Assembly (NCBI RefSeq): GCF_000237925.1
Contig: NC_031496.1
Location: 17,318,245 to 17,382,244, forward strand
Origin: Schistosoma mansoni
Lineage: Eukaryota; Platyhelminthes; Trematoda; Strigeidida; Schistosomatidae
Reading direction: 5' to 3'
Length of the DNA: 64,000 nucleotides
Positions 1 through 13,125 of this stretch are shown here, one piece after another. Position 1 is the first letter of the stretch; each line of letters opens with the position of its first letter. The position numbers and the translations under genes are program-made. The notes beneath the pieces are model-generated. The model made no database searches. It worked only from the letters and a program-made list of their open reading frames with translations, and was not told the origin of the DNA.

Positions 1-234
1 AACATGAACTTGAGAAAGGGAGGTTCTATGGGCCCAGTCTACTCACGGCACGATAAGGCTGTATGATCTTCTGGGACCGAAGTATACCGGTCTATGTAAT
101 GTTCTTCGATTTCGAAATAGCTATTTGCACAGTACCACACGTACTTCTTATAGCAAAGTTTGCAAGAAAGATACTCACTGACTAATGTCTACCCTGGTTC
201 CTAAACCACTTAAAGAACCAAATTTTCTATACGA

Positions 235-435
235 AAGTATATGCAGTGCTTGGGAAATGGAGGGTCTCAGCATCAAGAGTTCATGAGGGGAAATTTTAAT
301 TCCACTTCTGTTCTTGATCTTTATTAGCGACATGTTGGATAAAATAAGGCTGGTGTCACTGACCTATGCAGACAATGCAAAGATTTAGAAGTTCATAAAA
401 AGCTGAAATGATTCATTTGAGCTTGAATAGCTCAT
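235..435 (+). mobile_element. Relic of a CR1/Jockey-type reverse transcriptase
   Basis: A broken plus-strand reading resembles the catalytic-centre region of non-LTR reverse transcriptases: a stretch like LLFLIFISDMLDKIRLVSL followed by TYADNAKI, a decayed form of the FADDTKI box, then a Lys/Ile-rich tail. An in-frame stop follows 'SS' at about 283 and another interrupts the segment after the YAD box. No ends or target duplication are visible. It is too short to assign to a named family; the resemblance is to the CR1-like SR1/Perere group and not to the RTE elements elsewhere in the window. Confidence 0.5.
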
Positions 436-3400
436 AGGAGAATAGGCGGTGGGTCAGTCAAAATGTAACCATGGGAGTGGGATGCAGCCATGGCAAACAC
501 AACTAGCCATTCTATGCAAAGACAACCTAGCACAGTCACTTAAGATTTCCTCCTAACACAGCTTCAAATGTACACACACACCCATCCTGAAGTCTACACT
601 GTAGTTGCATTTCCTCTCTTTAAAAAAGATATGTCTCCTAGACTAAGTACACAGACGGAAAACTAAGCTAGTGATAAGTCTAAAACATAAATCTCACGAT
701 AAATCTCGATAAATACGTAGTCACCCTTCGTTTATAATATCCCTCCTGGACCATATGTGTCTGGTTCACACTTCATGATTCACCTCGGCTATCATCACTG
801 CATACCAGAAACTACTTTCTATCTCCCTTATCATAATATCCATGCCCCCCTTATTATTTTGATTCTGTCTTCCTACGCACTAACAATTAAGTAAATATTT
901 TTTATTTATTCTAAAAAAATCGTCCTTTATTAGCAACAAAATTATCACTTTGTTGTTTATACATTTCAACCAACTAACCTCCTGCCTGGTAATATGATAT
1001 CTGTTGGTACCCAAAAACCTTACTGCCGTGAGAAAAACACACTTACTCAAACTACAAGATACACAAATCCACAAATAACCATCACACTGACTAGAATTAG
1101 GGGAATCGAATTATCAGACTATCACCCACTGAACGCAATCAAATACCTAGAGGTGTAGTAAAACAATATTTAGCGATTGCGAAGAAATTAGTCATTTTAC
1201 ATGAACTGGTCAGAAAGACATTGGATACTGAAACTTTTTGAGATCCAGTTTCGTTACCTTGAGAGAGAAAAGGCGGTAGAGCGATTATTTTGATCTTGAA
1301 GATGGGTTTGTGTGAGTATACTGAAATTTACTTATAAACCTCATTTATGCGAATTAATTCATGTCGACCGTTGGAAATTTTCATTTAAACTTTACTAAGT
1401 CCTGCGAATTACTTCTACCATTTAAGTTCATAAACTTTGAGCACTTTAACGCGTTGAAAGGTTTTAAAATTACACAGGCTATTAACAATCACCATTTATA
1501 GTGAGGGGACGAAATAGTTCGATTCTGCTATCACAAATGTAGTCTGTTGTTTGTGAAGTATATTATCCAGTATGTAATTTCTTACACAATTCCTGAGAGA
1601 CCTGTAGAAGTGTTACTGAAATTTGATCGACTTTGGAGTCGGATACTTTGTAACCCGCTGCAGTCTGTAATGGACAGCCCACTAAGGGCTTTGGATCTCT
1701 GTAATAAAGATTTTTGGGTATGTTTGTTATTTTTACCATGTGGTAAAAGTCATATTAAGTCTCTTGCATTACAACAGATTTACTGCTAGCAAGCAACTCT
1801 GAGAAATTAAGAGCAGGAGCGAGATACTTTAAAAAGGTATGTTTTCAATGGATGTCTGATTGACAAACGCATCACGGTTGGAAGTTCCGGAATTTCCGTA
1901 GACCAAGCGAAAAACAACAATCTGATAGATTGTCTCCTGAATTCAGAAAACCATTGATTTTATGAAGTCCGAAAATCCTCATGGTGTATGGTTGCTCGCA
2001 AAAAGAAAGAAAATATTGATAAAAATCCGAAAAATTTATGAAAAGAGAGTTAGAATAATGTGGGGGATTTCACTGTCCTTCCAAAAAATTCACTTTCCAC
2101 AGATTCTCAAAATAGATAAAGTAATTTCCACCTTCATTGTTTTCTTTTTATCACCATGAAAGTTTACTGTCCATTTTACAAGCCATAAGTAAATTCAAAA
2201 GTATTCTGATTTCCGTGACTTTTCTTACCGTTTTAGTTTAACCGACGTATCCGCAGAATATAACTCCTATCTAAGGAAGACCTGTCTAGCCGCTCATTTA
2301 GAATGCGAATAGTTAACCCGCCACTAAGCATTGTGTTTCACAACTCCGACTATGTGAAAAATAAATTTTTAATAAATCCAAACTAAATTCATTTTTCCGT
2401 AAGTAGGACTGAAGAAAATTAGCAACATTTACATAGTTAAATAGCGTTGTCAGAAAAAGTTAACGAAGAGTCTTGAAGTCACGATAAATGCTTGGAGAAC
2501 AAAACTTCGTCAAAATTATCCATCTGAGTTCTAAATCTTTTCCACCGGCTCAAAGAGTTACATTGAAAACTTATCTGAAAACAGTTTGTTTACAAATGAA
2601 AGGTAGATGTACACAGAATATAGTTGTGAACTGCATTTTAATTTTTATTGTTCCATAAGGAGGCTGTAAAATTGGTTATTGATGAAACCGAAACAATGGA
2701 AATCATAGTACTATATATATAGAGTGAGAGTGATATTGTTTGTCGTTTGAAACTATCAAAAAATCACAGTTAAGACGAATACCAATATGCACAGTCTAGA
2801 TGGTATAGTAGTATATTTGTATAAAGTTAGACTGTTGGGATTCGGATTTTAATATATTTTGCAATATAAATGAGTCGATCATATATTATCCATGTGTTTC
2901 TGACAATCTACGGATAAGATTGGCTGAATTAGGTTTTAGTTAGAATTTCGGTTGTCATGAGTTGCTGATAAGCATTACAAATGATTTTATATGACTGATT
3001 GATTCATTTGTATTTATATATAAGTTGCCATAGTTTTGCTCTATAAAATATCATTATTGATGTTATCGTGAAGTTGCTTCCAGTCAAAACGATGGCTTGA
3101 AAACAACCTACTATGAGAATCATTATGTACCAGCAAGAGAGCGTGTTTTGATGTGGTTTTGTCATTGTCAAAAAAACTGAGCGAACGAAAAATGATGTTT
3201 CATAGTCTTAGGCAATAGTAGACTTTCCATTCCGCCCGATTATTAAAGAGGGTGTTAGTATACTTGTGAAACTCAAACATATGAGTTTGCAACTGATTTC
3301 AGGCTATAGTGCTGCCATAACTCGTAATGTTTGAAACAAACCGGTCTTAAAAATGCTTTGTTTCCAAGGTAAAGTGGGTAAATCAATAACATCAACGTTT

Positions 3401-4706
3401 ACTGAAACCAATGTTATGTCCTCAAGAGCTACGAAGCTATGTAAAAATAAAATATTATCGTATAACGTTCATGTTTAGTAAAAGTAGTCCTCACTGGGAG
3501 AAAGTTCATCACCTGTTATGTATTTTTTGATCAAGCTACTTTATCAGCATTGAGACCACTTCTACTGAGCTTATTAATGTATAATGTTCTAGCGAGTGGG
3601 TTATTGTAGTTAAACGGGTTTTCTCAAATTTGTTTCAACAAAATACTGTTTGGGAGAATCGTATATAAACTCTCGATGTAAACATATGTTTAAAAAACTA
3701 AATTGCCACCGGTTTTAGTCAAAACTCGGCACATATTGTCTACATTAACAAATAACTGTTGAATAATAATGTCATTCAGCATTTTGAATATCTTTTTAAT
3801 GTAAGCATTGGAAAATTGCTCGGAAAAATCGAACCATCTTTAAATAATATATTTTTGAATATCTACCTTTCCAAGTCATATTTAAAGTATAGGGATTACT
3901 AAGAACTAAAGCCAAATGAATATTTATCTTGCAAATATGGGAAATAATTGTGAAGTAACAAGATAATTAATGTAAAAGTTGCTTGATTGAATGTCATAGG
4001 GTTACACTTGTACAAAGTGAACAGATCAGAATCTTGTTGCAAATCTAAAATCAATACTCAATGTTTTATTAATCGCTGTTCATACTAATTGGATGCCTGC
4101 TTTAGATTATGCTAGCTTACGGTGTTGTATTTTCTTCTACTTTTAACTACCCCACTGAATCCTAGGTAGTACATTTTTGTTATCCTATGTCTCATGGGAT
4201 CATCTCGTAATCGAAGTTTTTGTAATTTATTTAGAATAAACAAGCAATATGCTCCATTTACTAAGGAAACTGCCAGAAGATTATTTTTAGGATACAGTCG
4301 ATGAAATTCCATGCTTAGAACGTGTTTCTAACCTGATAGATGCAAAATATTACTTCTTGACTGGTAAACTTTAGGTTAATTTAAAAATTGCAAGTGAAGT
4401 ATTTGGCTGCATCTTTCCCTCTGGAGAATATAATGTAAGACACTTATTACTACATGACGCTACATCAATCCATGAAATCATTGCTTGTTGGAGTTTGGCA
4501 TTTATTGCCAGTGATGACTGAGCACACCGGGAGAAATAACTCAAAATCAAGCTTTGTTAAAATCGGTTACTAGGTAAATTTTCGGATTATTAATTATTCG
4601 ACTAATGAAAGCTTTAGTTAGAATAATCAGGATAACCATTTACATGAACAAATAGGTGAATGTAGCAGTCTGATCATCTAACTTTATGAGGTAAATTGGC
4701 GGCCAA
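436..4706. other. AT-rich non-coding stretch
   Basis: I see no convincing exon, RNA gene or recognisable transposon core here. Open frames are short and lack splice-site context or family motifs. A small (TA)n run occurs near 2714. Confidence 0.5.
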
Positions 4707-4906
4707 CTCTAACATATGGGCTACCTGTTTCCGCTCTCTAGATATTTCAACAAGTTATCTGTTTTTGCTTGTTTTGACACATCATTATGTTTATTAATCG
4801 CACAATTTATTATTGTGCACTTATGAAAAGTTTACAACCTACCGCTGTACAAGTAACAAAAAAGACATCGTGGTTGCTGGCAATATGCAGCGAAAAGAAC
4901 GTAAGC
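4707..4906. repeat. Dispersed repeat shared with 48666-48872
   Basis: About 200 bp match 48666-48872 in the same orientation, from the shared 'ggctacctgtt' to the shared 'gttgctggcaatatg', with scattered substitutions and small indels. The other copy lies in intron 5 of QDPR, inside a decayed LINE. The 3' part of this copy contains an ATG followed by a possible splice donor (ATG at 4884, GTAAGC after 16 nt) in the right phase to be the missing first exon of the SLC43-type gene downstream; that is speculative. Confidence 0.6.
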
Positions 4907-5142
4907 CAACGATAATTATTTATAAATATTCTTCTTAACTTCACTTGTCGTTACAACCTTTGTCTTATATTCTCATTGTCGTGTAACTAAGGGCATTGTT
5001 AAAATATTGTTTATCCTATTCAATCATAAAAAAGTATGCATTTTGCACAAAGACTGAATTTAGTTGTTAGTAATTAGTTCCTATAGTTTCATGCAGTAGC
5101 CTGAGTTTTCTTTTAAATGTTATATGTTCTACTTCATATAAC

Positions 5143-5598
5143 ACCAAGATCAGAATTTTCAATACGAATGTCAAGACAGTTCTCCTGTATGGGGCGGAGA
5201 CATGGAAAACTACGAAAGCCATCATCCAGAATACATAAGTGTTTATTGATAGTTGTCTACACAAAATACTTCGGATCCGTTGGCCAGACACTATCAGCAA
5301 CAAGCTACTGTGGGAGGCAACAAATCAGATTCCAGCGGAGGAAGAAATCAGGAAGAAGCGCTGAAGTGGATAGGACACACATTGAGGAAGTCACCCAACT
5401 GCATCACAAGACAAACCCTTACATGGAATCCTGAAGGCCAAAGAAGAAGAGGAAGACCAATGAACACATTATGCCGAGAAATGGAAGCCGATATGAGAAG
5501 AATGGACAACAACTAGATAGAACTAGAAAGGAAGGCCCAGGACAGAGTAGGTTGGAGAATGCTGGTCGGCTGCCTATGCTCCATTGGGAGTAACAGGC

Positions 5599-5635
<37 letters not shown>

Positions 5636-5636
5636 A
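5143..5636 (+). mobile_element. 5'-truncated RTE retrotransposon, 3' end
   Basis: The plus strand encodes the C-terminal part of an RTE polyprotein: [19 protein letters not shown]-like sequence at the start, a [13 protein letters not shown]-like segment, [18 protein letters not shown], and the terminal [11 protein letters not shown]-like end. Frameshifts split it. It ends with the (GTAA)n tail typical of this family at 5600-5634. The upstream reverse-transcriptase and endonuclease parts are absent, as expected for 5' truncation during target-primed reverse transcription. I could not find a clear target duplication. Confidence 0.85.
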
Positions 5637-5688
5637 TGTCCTACTTAATGTTAGGCCAATTGGATATTTTAATACATATTCATTCATT

Positions 5689-5880
5689 CAGTTAGTCAGT
5701 TACAACGAAGAACTTTGTACGTACGTACATCAGTTCGAGTTGCCATACCCCATTAGCACAGAGATTCAGTTGTCAATTCAAATCCTACATTAATGTGAAA
5801 GATTTGGGTTTGAAGATGTTATTAAAGCAGTATAATCCAGTGAAATAAATTTGGAAAGAGAATAAAAGATTCAGAAATAC
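5689..5880 (-). mobile_element. LINE 3'-UTR fragment (same family as 52058-52838)
   Basis: This segment matches the 3' untranslated end of the element at 52058-52838 in the same orientation, including shared 'gtacgtacgta', 'cagttcgagttgcca', and 'cagtataatccagtgaaat'-like blocks. Only the untranslated tail is present, with no coding part, so this is a severely truncated insertion. It sits between an RTE fragment and the first large exon of the SLC43-type gene. Confidence 0.65.
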
Positions 5881-6022
5881 ATATTCAATAGTTGAATATA
5901 AATCGCAACGGATATTTTATACTGCTCGTTCAAACGAATTATCAAGTTAGTTGATGTAAAGAAAGTTTCGTAACTTACATCAATATTGGTTATATAGCTA
6001 ACTTTTCGAAAAATTCTTTCAG

Positions 6023-8030
6023 GCGCACAACTTGACAACTGTTTTCCGTCCAGTATACGCCGTCATGTAGGACTTATTCTTGGTATTCTGGATTTATTCT
6101 TTTTTGGAGGATATCATTATGGATTTAATTCCCTAATTGGTATTTACAAATCCTTGGGTTTATTCGCTTACAACTGCACACAATCTGGTTGTATGTACAA
6201 AGAAGATATGTTTGGAATCAGCTTTAACGTATGGTTTGTTTCACAAATGTGCCTCATTACGTTGGCCGGAATATTTATGGATAGAGTTGGATTGAGACCT
6301 TTAAAATTGGCTTCAACATTAATGTATGCTGCTGGCACTCTTATGTTTGCTTTTACAACTGGTAAAGTGGCACCACTTTTCTTTACTGCTGGTATTCTGG
6401 TTGCACTAAGTAGTATATGCAGCCTAATTTGTAATCATCAAATTAGTTCAATGTTCCCACATTTTCGTGGAATATGCATATCACTTATTTCCGGAGCCTT
6501 TGATTCGAGTACAGTTGTAGCGTATGTTATATCGAAATATCACCCCTATTTTTCACTTCAGTGGTCATTTATATCATTATCAATAGGTTCATTCATTATG
6601 GGTTTGTTTATGGCAATGTTCATTTTCACTATGAAGTCAGTAGATATGGCCAAATTCGCAAAAATGGAAGTAAAGGAATCAGTTTTTCAGTCACGAGTAA
6701 GTAAAAGTTTATTAATGCTTAATCAATACGTATGACGATGTTATTAAATTTCAACAACTGAAATATCAGCGTCACCTGAAATCAATGTTGTCACAAATCC
6801 GAACCGCAAAGTGAGATGCTAATATTCTGTTTTCGTGAACTACGTTTGCATGGGATATCAAAAGTATGGTGCTTAGGCTACGTACAAATCAGTTCTACGG
6901 AAAATAAGGTTTAAAAGACTCTATGTTTCTTTTTTAAAATGATGTTTAATATGTATAACACAGAAACGTTAAAATCTGACATGTTTTGCATCTTCATTCA
7001 CCTTTTGTTCTTGAGTCAAGCAATTCATTTTATCAGAATACGGCTAAACCAAAACGGAGTTTGTTACCATTGTGTTACTTATGATAGTGGATGAACCAAT
7101 TTCTTCTTACGTTAGTTACTATTGACAATAAGTGATTTATGGGTCATGCACAGATTACTTGGAGACTTTATTAACGCTTAAATGACTAGTTCTACGGTTG
7201 TTTATAATTAGATTACGTTCATTTATTTCGAATTGTTCTCTAGTTTTTACCTTTGTCAAGCTAATAACAACATTTTATAGATTATGTTTCTTTCTTATTC
7301 AAAGGAAAGTTGTCTGGAAGAATCATCATCAGTTGACGTTGACAAAGAACTGTCGAATGTTATTGATGAACGTTTTCCAACACTGAGGAAATGCATCTTT
7401 TCAGCTTCATATGCATTGATTAATTTATGGCTTATTCTTGGCTTATTTCGTTTTGCCATATTTTTAAGTCAGTTATACAGACAACTATTTCATTTGTTTC
7501 CAACAGATGAAAAACTAGTTGAACATCTATTAGAAGTGTCTTCAGTTTTTTCAATGTGCGGCTTTTTCGCAGCACCTATTTCTGGAGTAATTATTGATTT
7601 GTCTTTGAGACGTTCTCGTGATAAAGTGGCAAATATGCTAATTAGTAACAAATTCAATGTATCTAATAGAGAAATGTATTATAATTACATTTGTGGTTTA
7701 GTGCCTGCACTCACAATAATGGGCATATTTGCTGTTATTTTAAGTGCAATGATGTTTATTGCTAACACGGTTGCCATTTATACAGCATTTGTCTGTTTAG
7801 TTATTGTTCGATCAATAATGTTTAGTGCGTTTGTCAGTTATTTATTGACTGGTTTCCCAATACGTTATTTCGGCACATTGAATGGTATTTCAAGTGCCAT
7901 GGCTGGTTTATTCAGTCTGCTACAACATATTTTTCTGCACACAAGCGGTACTACGGCTAACTCAGTGTCGATGGCAGCATCTGTCAGTTTATTTATTACA
8001 CCTTTTGCACTATTGATGTTAAGACGTTAA
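6023..8030 (+). CDS. SLC43-type major facilitator transporter (two large exons, N-terminus missing)
   Basis: Exon 6023-6696 follows acceptor TTTCAG and ends at donor GTAAGT. Exon 7281-8030 follows TTTTATAG and ends at a TAA stop. The junction is phase 0, giving 473 residues. The first exon holds six hydrophobic spans, with FFFGGYHYGFNSL in the first and the MFS loop signature in GIFMDRVGLRPLK between spans 2 and 3. A charged loop (KESCLEESSSVDVDKE) precedes spans 7-12; the second half has APISGVIIDLSLRRSRDK and TGFPIRYFGTLNGI. This layout matches SLC43 carriers (LAT3/LAT4 amino-acid facilitators and ENBT1 purine transporter, about 490-560 aa), so the substrate is uncertain. The first exon needs one upstream nucleotide to complete a codon, so a short N-terminal exon is missing. 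A polyadenylation signal AATAAA is at 8261-8266. Both exons are intact, suggesting a functional gene. Confidence 0.8.
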
Positions 8031-8285
8031 ATGTGTTTTGCAAAAGGTTAATTTATGGGTTTCTGATTTATTTGTTTCAAATATTCCACAAAATTACTTA
8101 TGATTGCTTCACTTTTCTTTTGTTTTTGTTCCACTTACACATATATTTAATCAAATGATTCATCTAATCCTCCCTCCCTCAATCCTCTCTTCCCAAACTG
8201 CTCATTTCTGTGCTTTATTTGAGTATGAATTTTGTGGTATTTAATTTAACTTTTAAAAAGAATAAACAGAAATAAGTGGACGAAA
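8031..8285 (+). other. 3' UTR of the SLC43-type gene with polyA signal
   Basis: The stop codon is followed by T-rich sequence and a canonical AATAAA at 8261-8266. The true cleavage site cannot be seen. Confidence 0.5.
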
Positions 8286-9639
8286 AAAGCAATAACATTT
8301 TGTACCGATCTTTCTGGGATTTCTATTTAATTATCGTACTGCTTATGTGATTTTCATCCAGTTATTCACAATATTTGTCAGCCGAAACATATTAATAGGT
8401 TCCGTAAACATTGTTTTGAAGTCTTTACTACCTCAACATTTCAAAATAGTGGACTACCAGCTTTTTTCGATCTCATGCAATTGTGTCATTTTCAGAAAAA
8501 TTAATTCCATAACGAATGCTCGATATATTTATATAGTCTAAACTATTAGCAGTATAAAAAAGGGACTCAGTGAGTGCTTTAAGTATAGTGCGAAACTCAC
8601 AGAAGCGAAAACCACTCTGAATTTTATTCGTAATTGCACTTTTGCACACCGATATCCTAAAGATTGTCCTGAATCCTTTCGCTGATGCAAAACTGAACCT
8701 AATAATAAATATTTAAAAATATACAAACAAAATATACAAAATGAGCAGACTGAGGTAAAATGCTGTATCAACTTATAAGACTAGTCGTTGTTTATATTAC
8801 ATATAGAAGAGAATTTTATTCAAATGTCTTGGTCGACCGCATGTTAATCATTGTTATCATTATCAGCAGGGTGGATCATGTTGTTCAAGTAATAAACTAA
8901 AGATAGTTGTGAAATACTGGATACCGGTATCTTTCCTTAAAAACATTTGTCACTCACTCATATCGAATATTTCTACTAAAATTTAGTAATAAATGCTATA
9001 TTCATTTAAAACACGTTACTTCAACTTTAAGTGGCGATATAGCAGTGAATTGGGAATGAATTTCGTTACAAATTGGCGATTCTTCATTCATATCCGAAAG
9101 TTACAGTTTCCTCCTGTTGTACGTAGTGAATAAATATTACGAAATAACGTTTTCAGCATTTATGTGATAATCAGAGTTTGTTAGCCATTATTTACCTAGG
9201 TGAAGTGCAAAGAGCTTCCACCTTCCTATTAAAATCAATTGTTTACACATTCGAGTACTAGTTTGATGTCTATACTATTCTTCTTTAGGTGTTGTACTTA
9301 AATGAACAAAATATTGCTAATACTCTTTCTTCACTGAAACGTTTTATCATAATAGTGTAAACGTAAATCGAAAGCCATTTGAACAGTTATACAAATAATT
9401 CAATTAAATATGTAGACATTAGGAATCTAACTGCCATTTCATATTGCCATATAGAAAGGCCCTCTTTGCAATATTTAAAAAAACGGTTGAACAGTCTAAA
9501 AAATTAAAACAAGAGTTTTAAATGCTGTTATGAAAAACTTCTATTAATCAGCTACAGCCACTATCTACCAGCATTCGCGGTTATCGGAATAACTATAACC
9601 AATTGATCGTAAGCTGGACAGAATGGATTGGATTCGCAG
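8286..9639. other. AT-rich intergenic stretch
   Basis: No exon, RNA gene or transposon core recognised. Small frames at 8347-8541 and 8538-8771 lack supporting motifs. Confidence 0.45.
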
Positions 9640-10891
9640 GTTATGTTGTTGTACTCCGGTAATGAAGAAGGAAATGCTTCGCACACACAAGAAATTGCAT
9701 TGATGCTGTCCACAGAAGCACGAAAGCCACCTATAAGATGGGAATCTCATGAATCCGCAATTATCAAGACAACCTTGAAAACAAAGAATGAGGGAATCAC
9801 AATGGATGTTATCCAGTGCTATGAACCCATCAATGATAGCAACGACGATGATAAAGACCAGTTTCATGAGAGGCTGCAGTCTATCCTAGAGAAGCACCCA
9901 GAAAACGACGTGACCATCCGGATGGGAGACCTAGACGCTTAACTCGGAGTGGACAAAACAAGGTTTAAAGATATCATGAGATGACATGGACTAGAAGGAA
10001 GGGATAAAAATGGTGGGAGATTCGCAAATTTATGTGCTTTCAACAAAATGGTTATATGTGGCACTATATTCCCCCGTAAGCTCATACACAAACTTACATG
10101 GGTCTCACTAGGTCACACCACTGAGAACCAGATAGATCATATTTGCATTGCTAAAGGGAACAGAAGGTAATGATAGACGTGAGAACAAAGTGACGAGTTG
10201 AACTAGCTTCAGATCACCACCAACTGGTGGTTGCCAAGATGAAACTAAATCTAAAGAAACACTGGAAGACTGGAGAAACAGCATTACAAAGGTTCAATAC
10301 AGCCTTCCTTCGAGATACTGACAAAGTCAACCAATTCAAGGTAACTCCCAACAACAGGCTCCAAGCCCTACAAGCTATATTCAACGAAGAAGAATATACT
10401 ATGTAGGACAGTTGAAAGGAGATCAAGAAGCACTAACTTCAATATGTTAGAAGCTTCTGGGCCGCAACAAACATCATCCTAGGAAATGGATCTCCATCGA
10501 AACCCTGGACAAGATTCAAGAAATGAAAAACAAGAAGAGAGCAATTAACAACAGATGAACAAGAACAGAGAAAGTCAGGGCACACTCTGAATACACAGAA
10601 ACAAACAAGCAAGTGAAGAAAAGCATTAAAATGGACAAGCAGAAATATGTGGAATACCCAGCAACGATAGCGGAAAAAGCTGCAACAGAAGAAAATATGA
10701 AACAACTATATGACATGACGAAGAAACTGGTGGGGAAACATGGTAAACTAGAAAGACCGGACAAGGACAAAGAAGGCAAACCAACCATTGAGATTCAGGA
10801 ACAGAATAGCAGATGAGTAGAACACTTTGAGGAACTCTTGAATAGGCCAGCTCCATTGAATCCATCGGATATCGAAGCAGCACACACAGAC
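9640..10891 (+). mobile_element. Old, decayed RTE retrotransposon fragment (endonuclease to linker)
   Basis: The plus strand carries an RTE polyprotein from the middle of the AP-endonuclease domain (YSGNEEGNASHTQ, WESHESAIIKTTLKTK, MDVIQCYEPINDS, VTIRMGDLDA in place of GDFNAKVG) through the linker (TKKLVGKHGKLERPDKDKEG) to the SDIEAAHTD segment that normally precedes the reverse transcriptase. The endonuclease motif is altered (GDFNA to GDLDA) and stops and frameshifts are frequent, so it is much older than the copies at 13139 and 40779. It is cut off abruptly at 10891, where a 205-bp unrelated segment begins. Confidence 0.85.
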
Positions 10892-11093
10892 AGTACTGCC
10901 AGAGAAACGATTGATTGATGAATATGAACCAGAATGTTGGTTGTGATTGGAATGAATCACTGTCAGGTATGTTATTTGAAATTATTTTATCCTTTTCTGC
11001 AATACTCAGGGAAGTGACAAAATTAACATATGATGCAGAGTTGTTGATGAGTCGATTGGATTTTTTTGTTCGTAATCGTAGTTTCTACGCTAG
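10889..11093. repeat. 205-bp duplicated segment, copy 1
   Basis: Equal in length and almost identical to 18384-18588; in the part I compared base by base I saw two G/A differences. It encodes a peptide reading ILREVTKLTYDAELLMSRLD in both copies, ending at 'tacgctag'. Here it is joined directly to a decayed RTE element upstream. It may be a small mobile element or a captured exon-like fragment; I do not recognise it. Confidence 0.75.
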
Positions 11094-13125
11094 CAACAAT
11101 AGATTGAATGTATTAAGACAACATTTTAAAATGAGGAAGCACTGGGTAGTTTTTCCGTCAAACAGTGTTAGTTTATGCATTCACAACTCCAGGGTTTGGA
11201 CCCAAGACATTTAAGCCTTATGATAAGCATTTATTAGGTTAAATCTCAAACTTCAGTCAGTTTAAGATATTGCGTGACCACCATTTGTCCTTGTTATATC
11301 GCTTAAGTCATATTGAACATGTTTATAATCCACCAGTTATAGGTTTTTATCATAACTCTGGTAACCTCATCTCGAAGTTGTTCATTAGTGAACACATGAT
11401 TATTATTAATTTGGGGTTTAGAAATGTTGTTCCGCTCGTAGTAAATATCAAATATTTATAGGTCACTCTCTCCTTCAATTCTTAGAACTATCAGGGGTGA
11501 GTTTTCGCTTAGAGTAACATCAGTATGTATTTTACGTTTGCTTGAGGAACAGGTCGTATCTTCAACACAAAACCACGTATTTAGAACGTGTGTCCGCGAA
11601 CTATTTCACCTGTCTGTCATAAAGAGCACGGAAGTTTTAAATTCTGATCACGATGTCTCGCTAGAATAATCTTCTGAGGCTATCCATAACTTCAAAACAT
11701 TGACTCAAAGAGGGTACATCTTAAAAACTTACTGACTAAAAAGTCTTTGACAGTCCACCAATTCAAGCCTAAAATATTTGTATAAACGCTATTTGTTTAA
11801 TCCCTCATCCAACCAAGATCTTAATCACTCACTCATTCTCTTATCTATATTCATCGAGTGAACAATTATTTCAAAACTATCTTCACTTCACCATTTTTCA
11901 CTGGCTACACGTTCATTAGACAACCTCTCGGTATTTGATATTTCCGAATGATTGATGATATAATTCCACTCTGTTTTCTAACCGACTATTATATGCCTTA
12001 AATAAATATAAATACAACAGTATAAGTTCAATAAATTATGTTTTTGGAAATCAAATTTTCACTGATAAGTTTTTGCTGAATTAAATCGATAAATAATAAA
12101 AAAATCTGCCAGTTTTTCCTTGAAATTCTACACCAGTTTTTAGCAAAAAAAGAAACTAAAATTGTACTGATGTGAGTCCAAAAAAATGTATTTTATGTTT
12201 TTCAGTCTTCGACAAAAATAATAATAGCGTGATTGTGATTGCGAAATTTTATCATAGCTTCTTAAATAAACTATAGTATTTTGATAACACTATGTGATCT
12301 ACATGATAGTAATATCTGTTATCATTTCTGTTGATTTCTTGGAAAAACAAATTTGCGTTCTCCAACTAGTAATTCTTCCATGATAAATTATTTCACTGAA
12401 TACTTTGTAAAATTCACTGAAAGAACTATCAAGGGAACTTAAATAAGAAACAACTTACATTAGTTAGTCTGTCAGATAAAGGATGCAAATTTCTATGGAT
12501 ATGAGACATAAAATATTGTGATTGAGAAGTGATACTATCCGTTAGTGTGACGTTATCATTTGCCTTAAAAAAATTTCTTGCCAAACTCACTGTACCTCAA
12601 TAGGTAATCTATCATAAATGTTTCTTAAAATCCTCACAAAACAAGGGAATTCTAAAATGTAATCAAGGCAAAAAATCTTTTACAAAATTTTACAACCACA
12701 AAAGTTTATTCGCAGAGATTATATGTGAACTGATGATAAAAGCTGTGTTCAAAATCAAACAATTGAACTCTTAATTTGTTGACAGAATTCTTCAAGAAAG
12801 ATAAATCGAGATATTCAAGGGATAAAGAAAATTAACTATGTGGTCGTTCTTACGGTAATAGGGAAATTAAATTAAAACTTTTTGTTTGAGGCTATCATGA
12901 CCGACAGATCAAATATATGGAAGATTCAAATGCATATGTGCAGGGACTGAACCTATACAGATCAAATAGTCCGTCGTAACAGTAACTACTTAACAAAATG
13001 TTGGTAGTGTATATTTCATATTTAGTACAAAATAACACTTCCTACAGCAGTATTATTTCACAAGAAAATAAACAAAATCAGGTTCTACGTGATTTTGATA
13101 TATATATATATATGCATAAATTGAT
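11094..13125. other. AT-rich intergenic stretch
   Basis: Nothing recognisable as a gene. A short (TA)n run is at 13099-13112, just before the RTE insertion. Confidence 0.45.

Noticed and set aside
5602-5634. CRISPR-like or telomere-like tandem repeat
   Set aside because: The GTAA repeat is the normal 3' tail of the RTE family; the same tail is seen at 13139, 30978, 40779 and 60649.
11041-11075. A second hammerhead-like motif (ttgatgagtcg in the 205-bp segment)
   Set aside because: It has a CUGANGA-like look, but the first base differs and no GAAA with paired stems follows at the right spacing.
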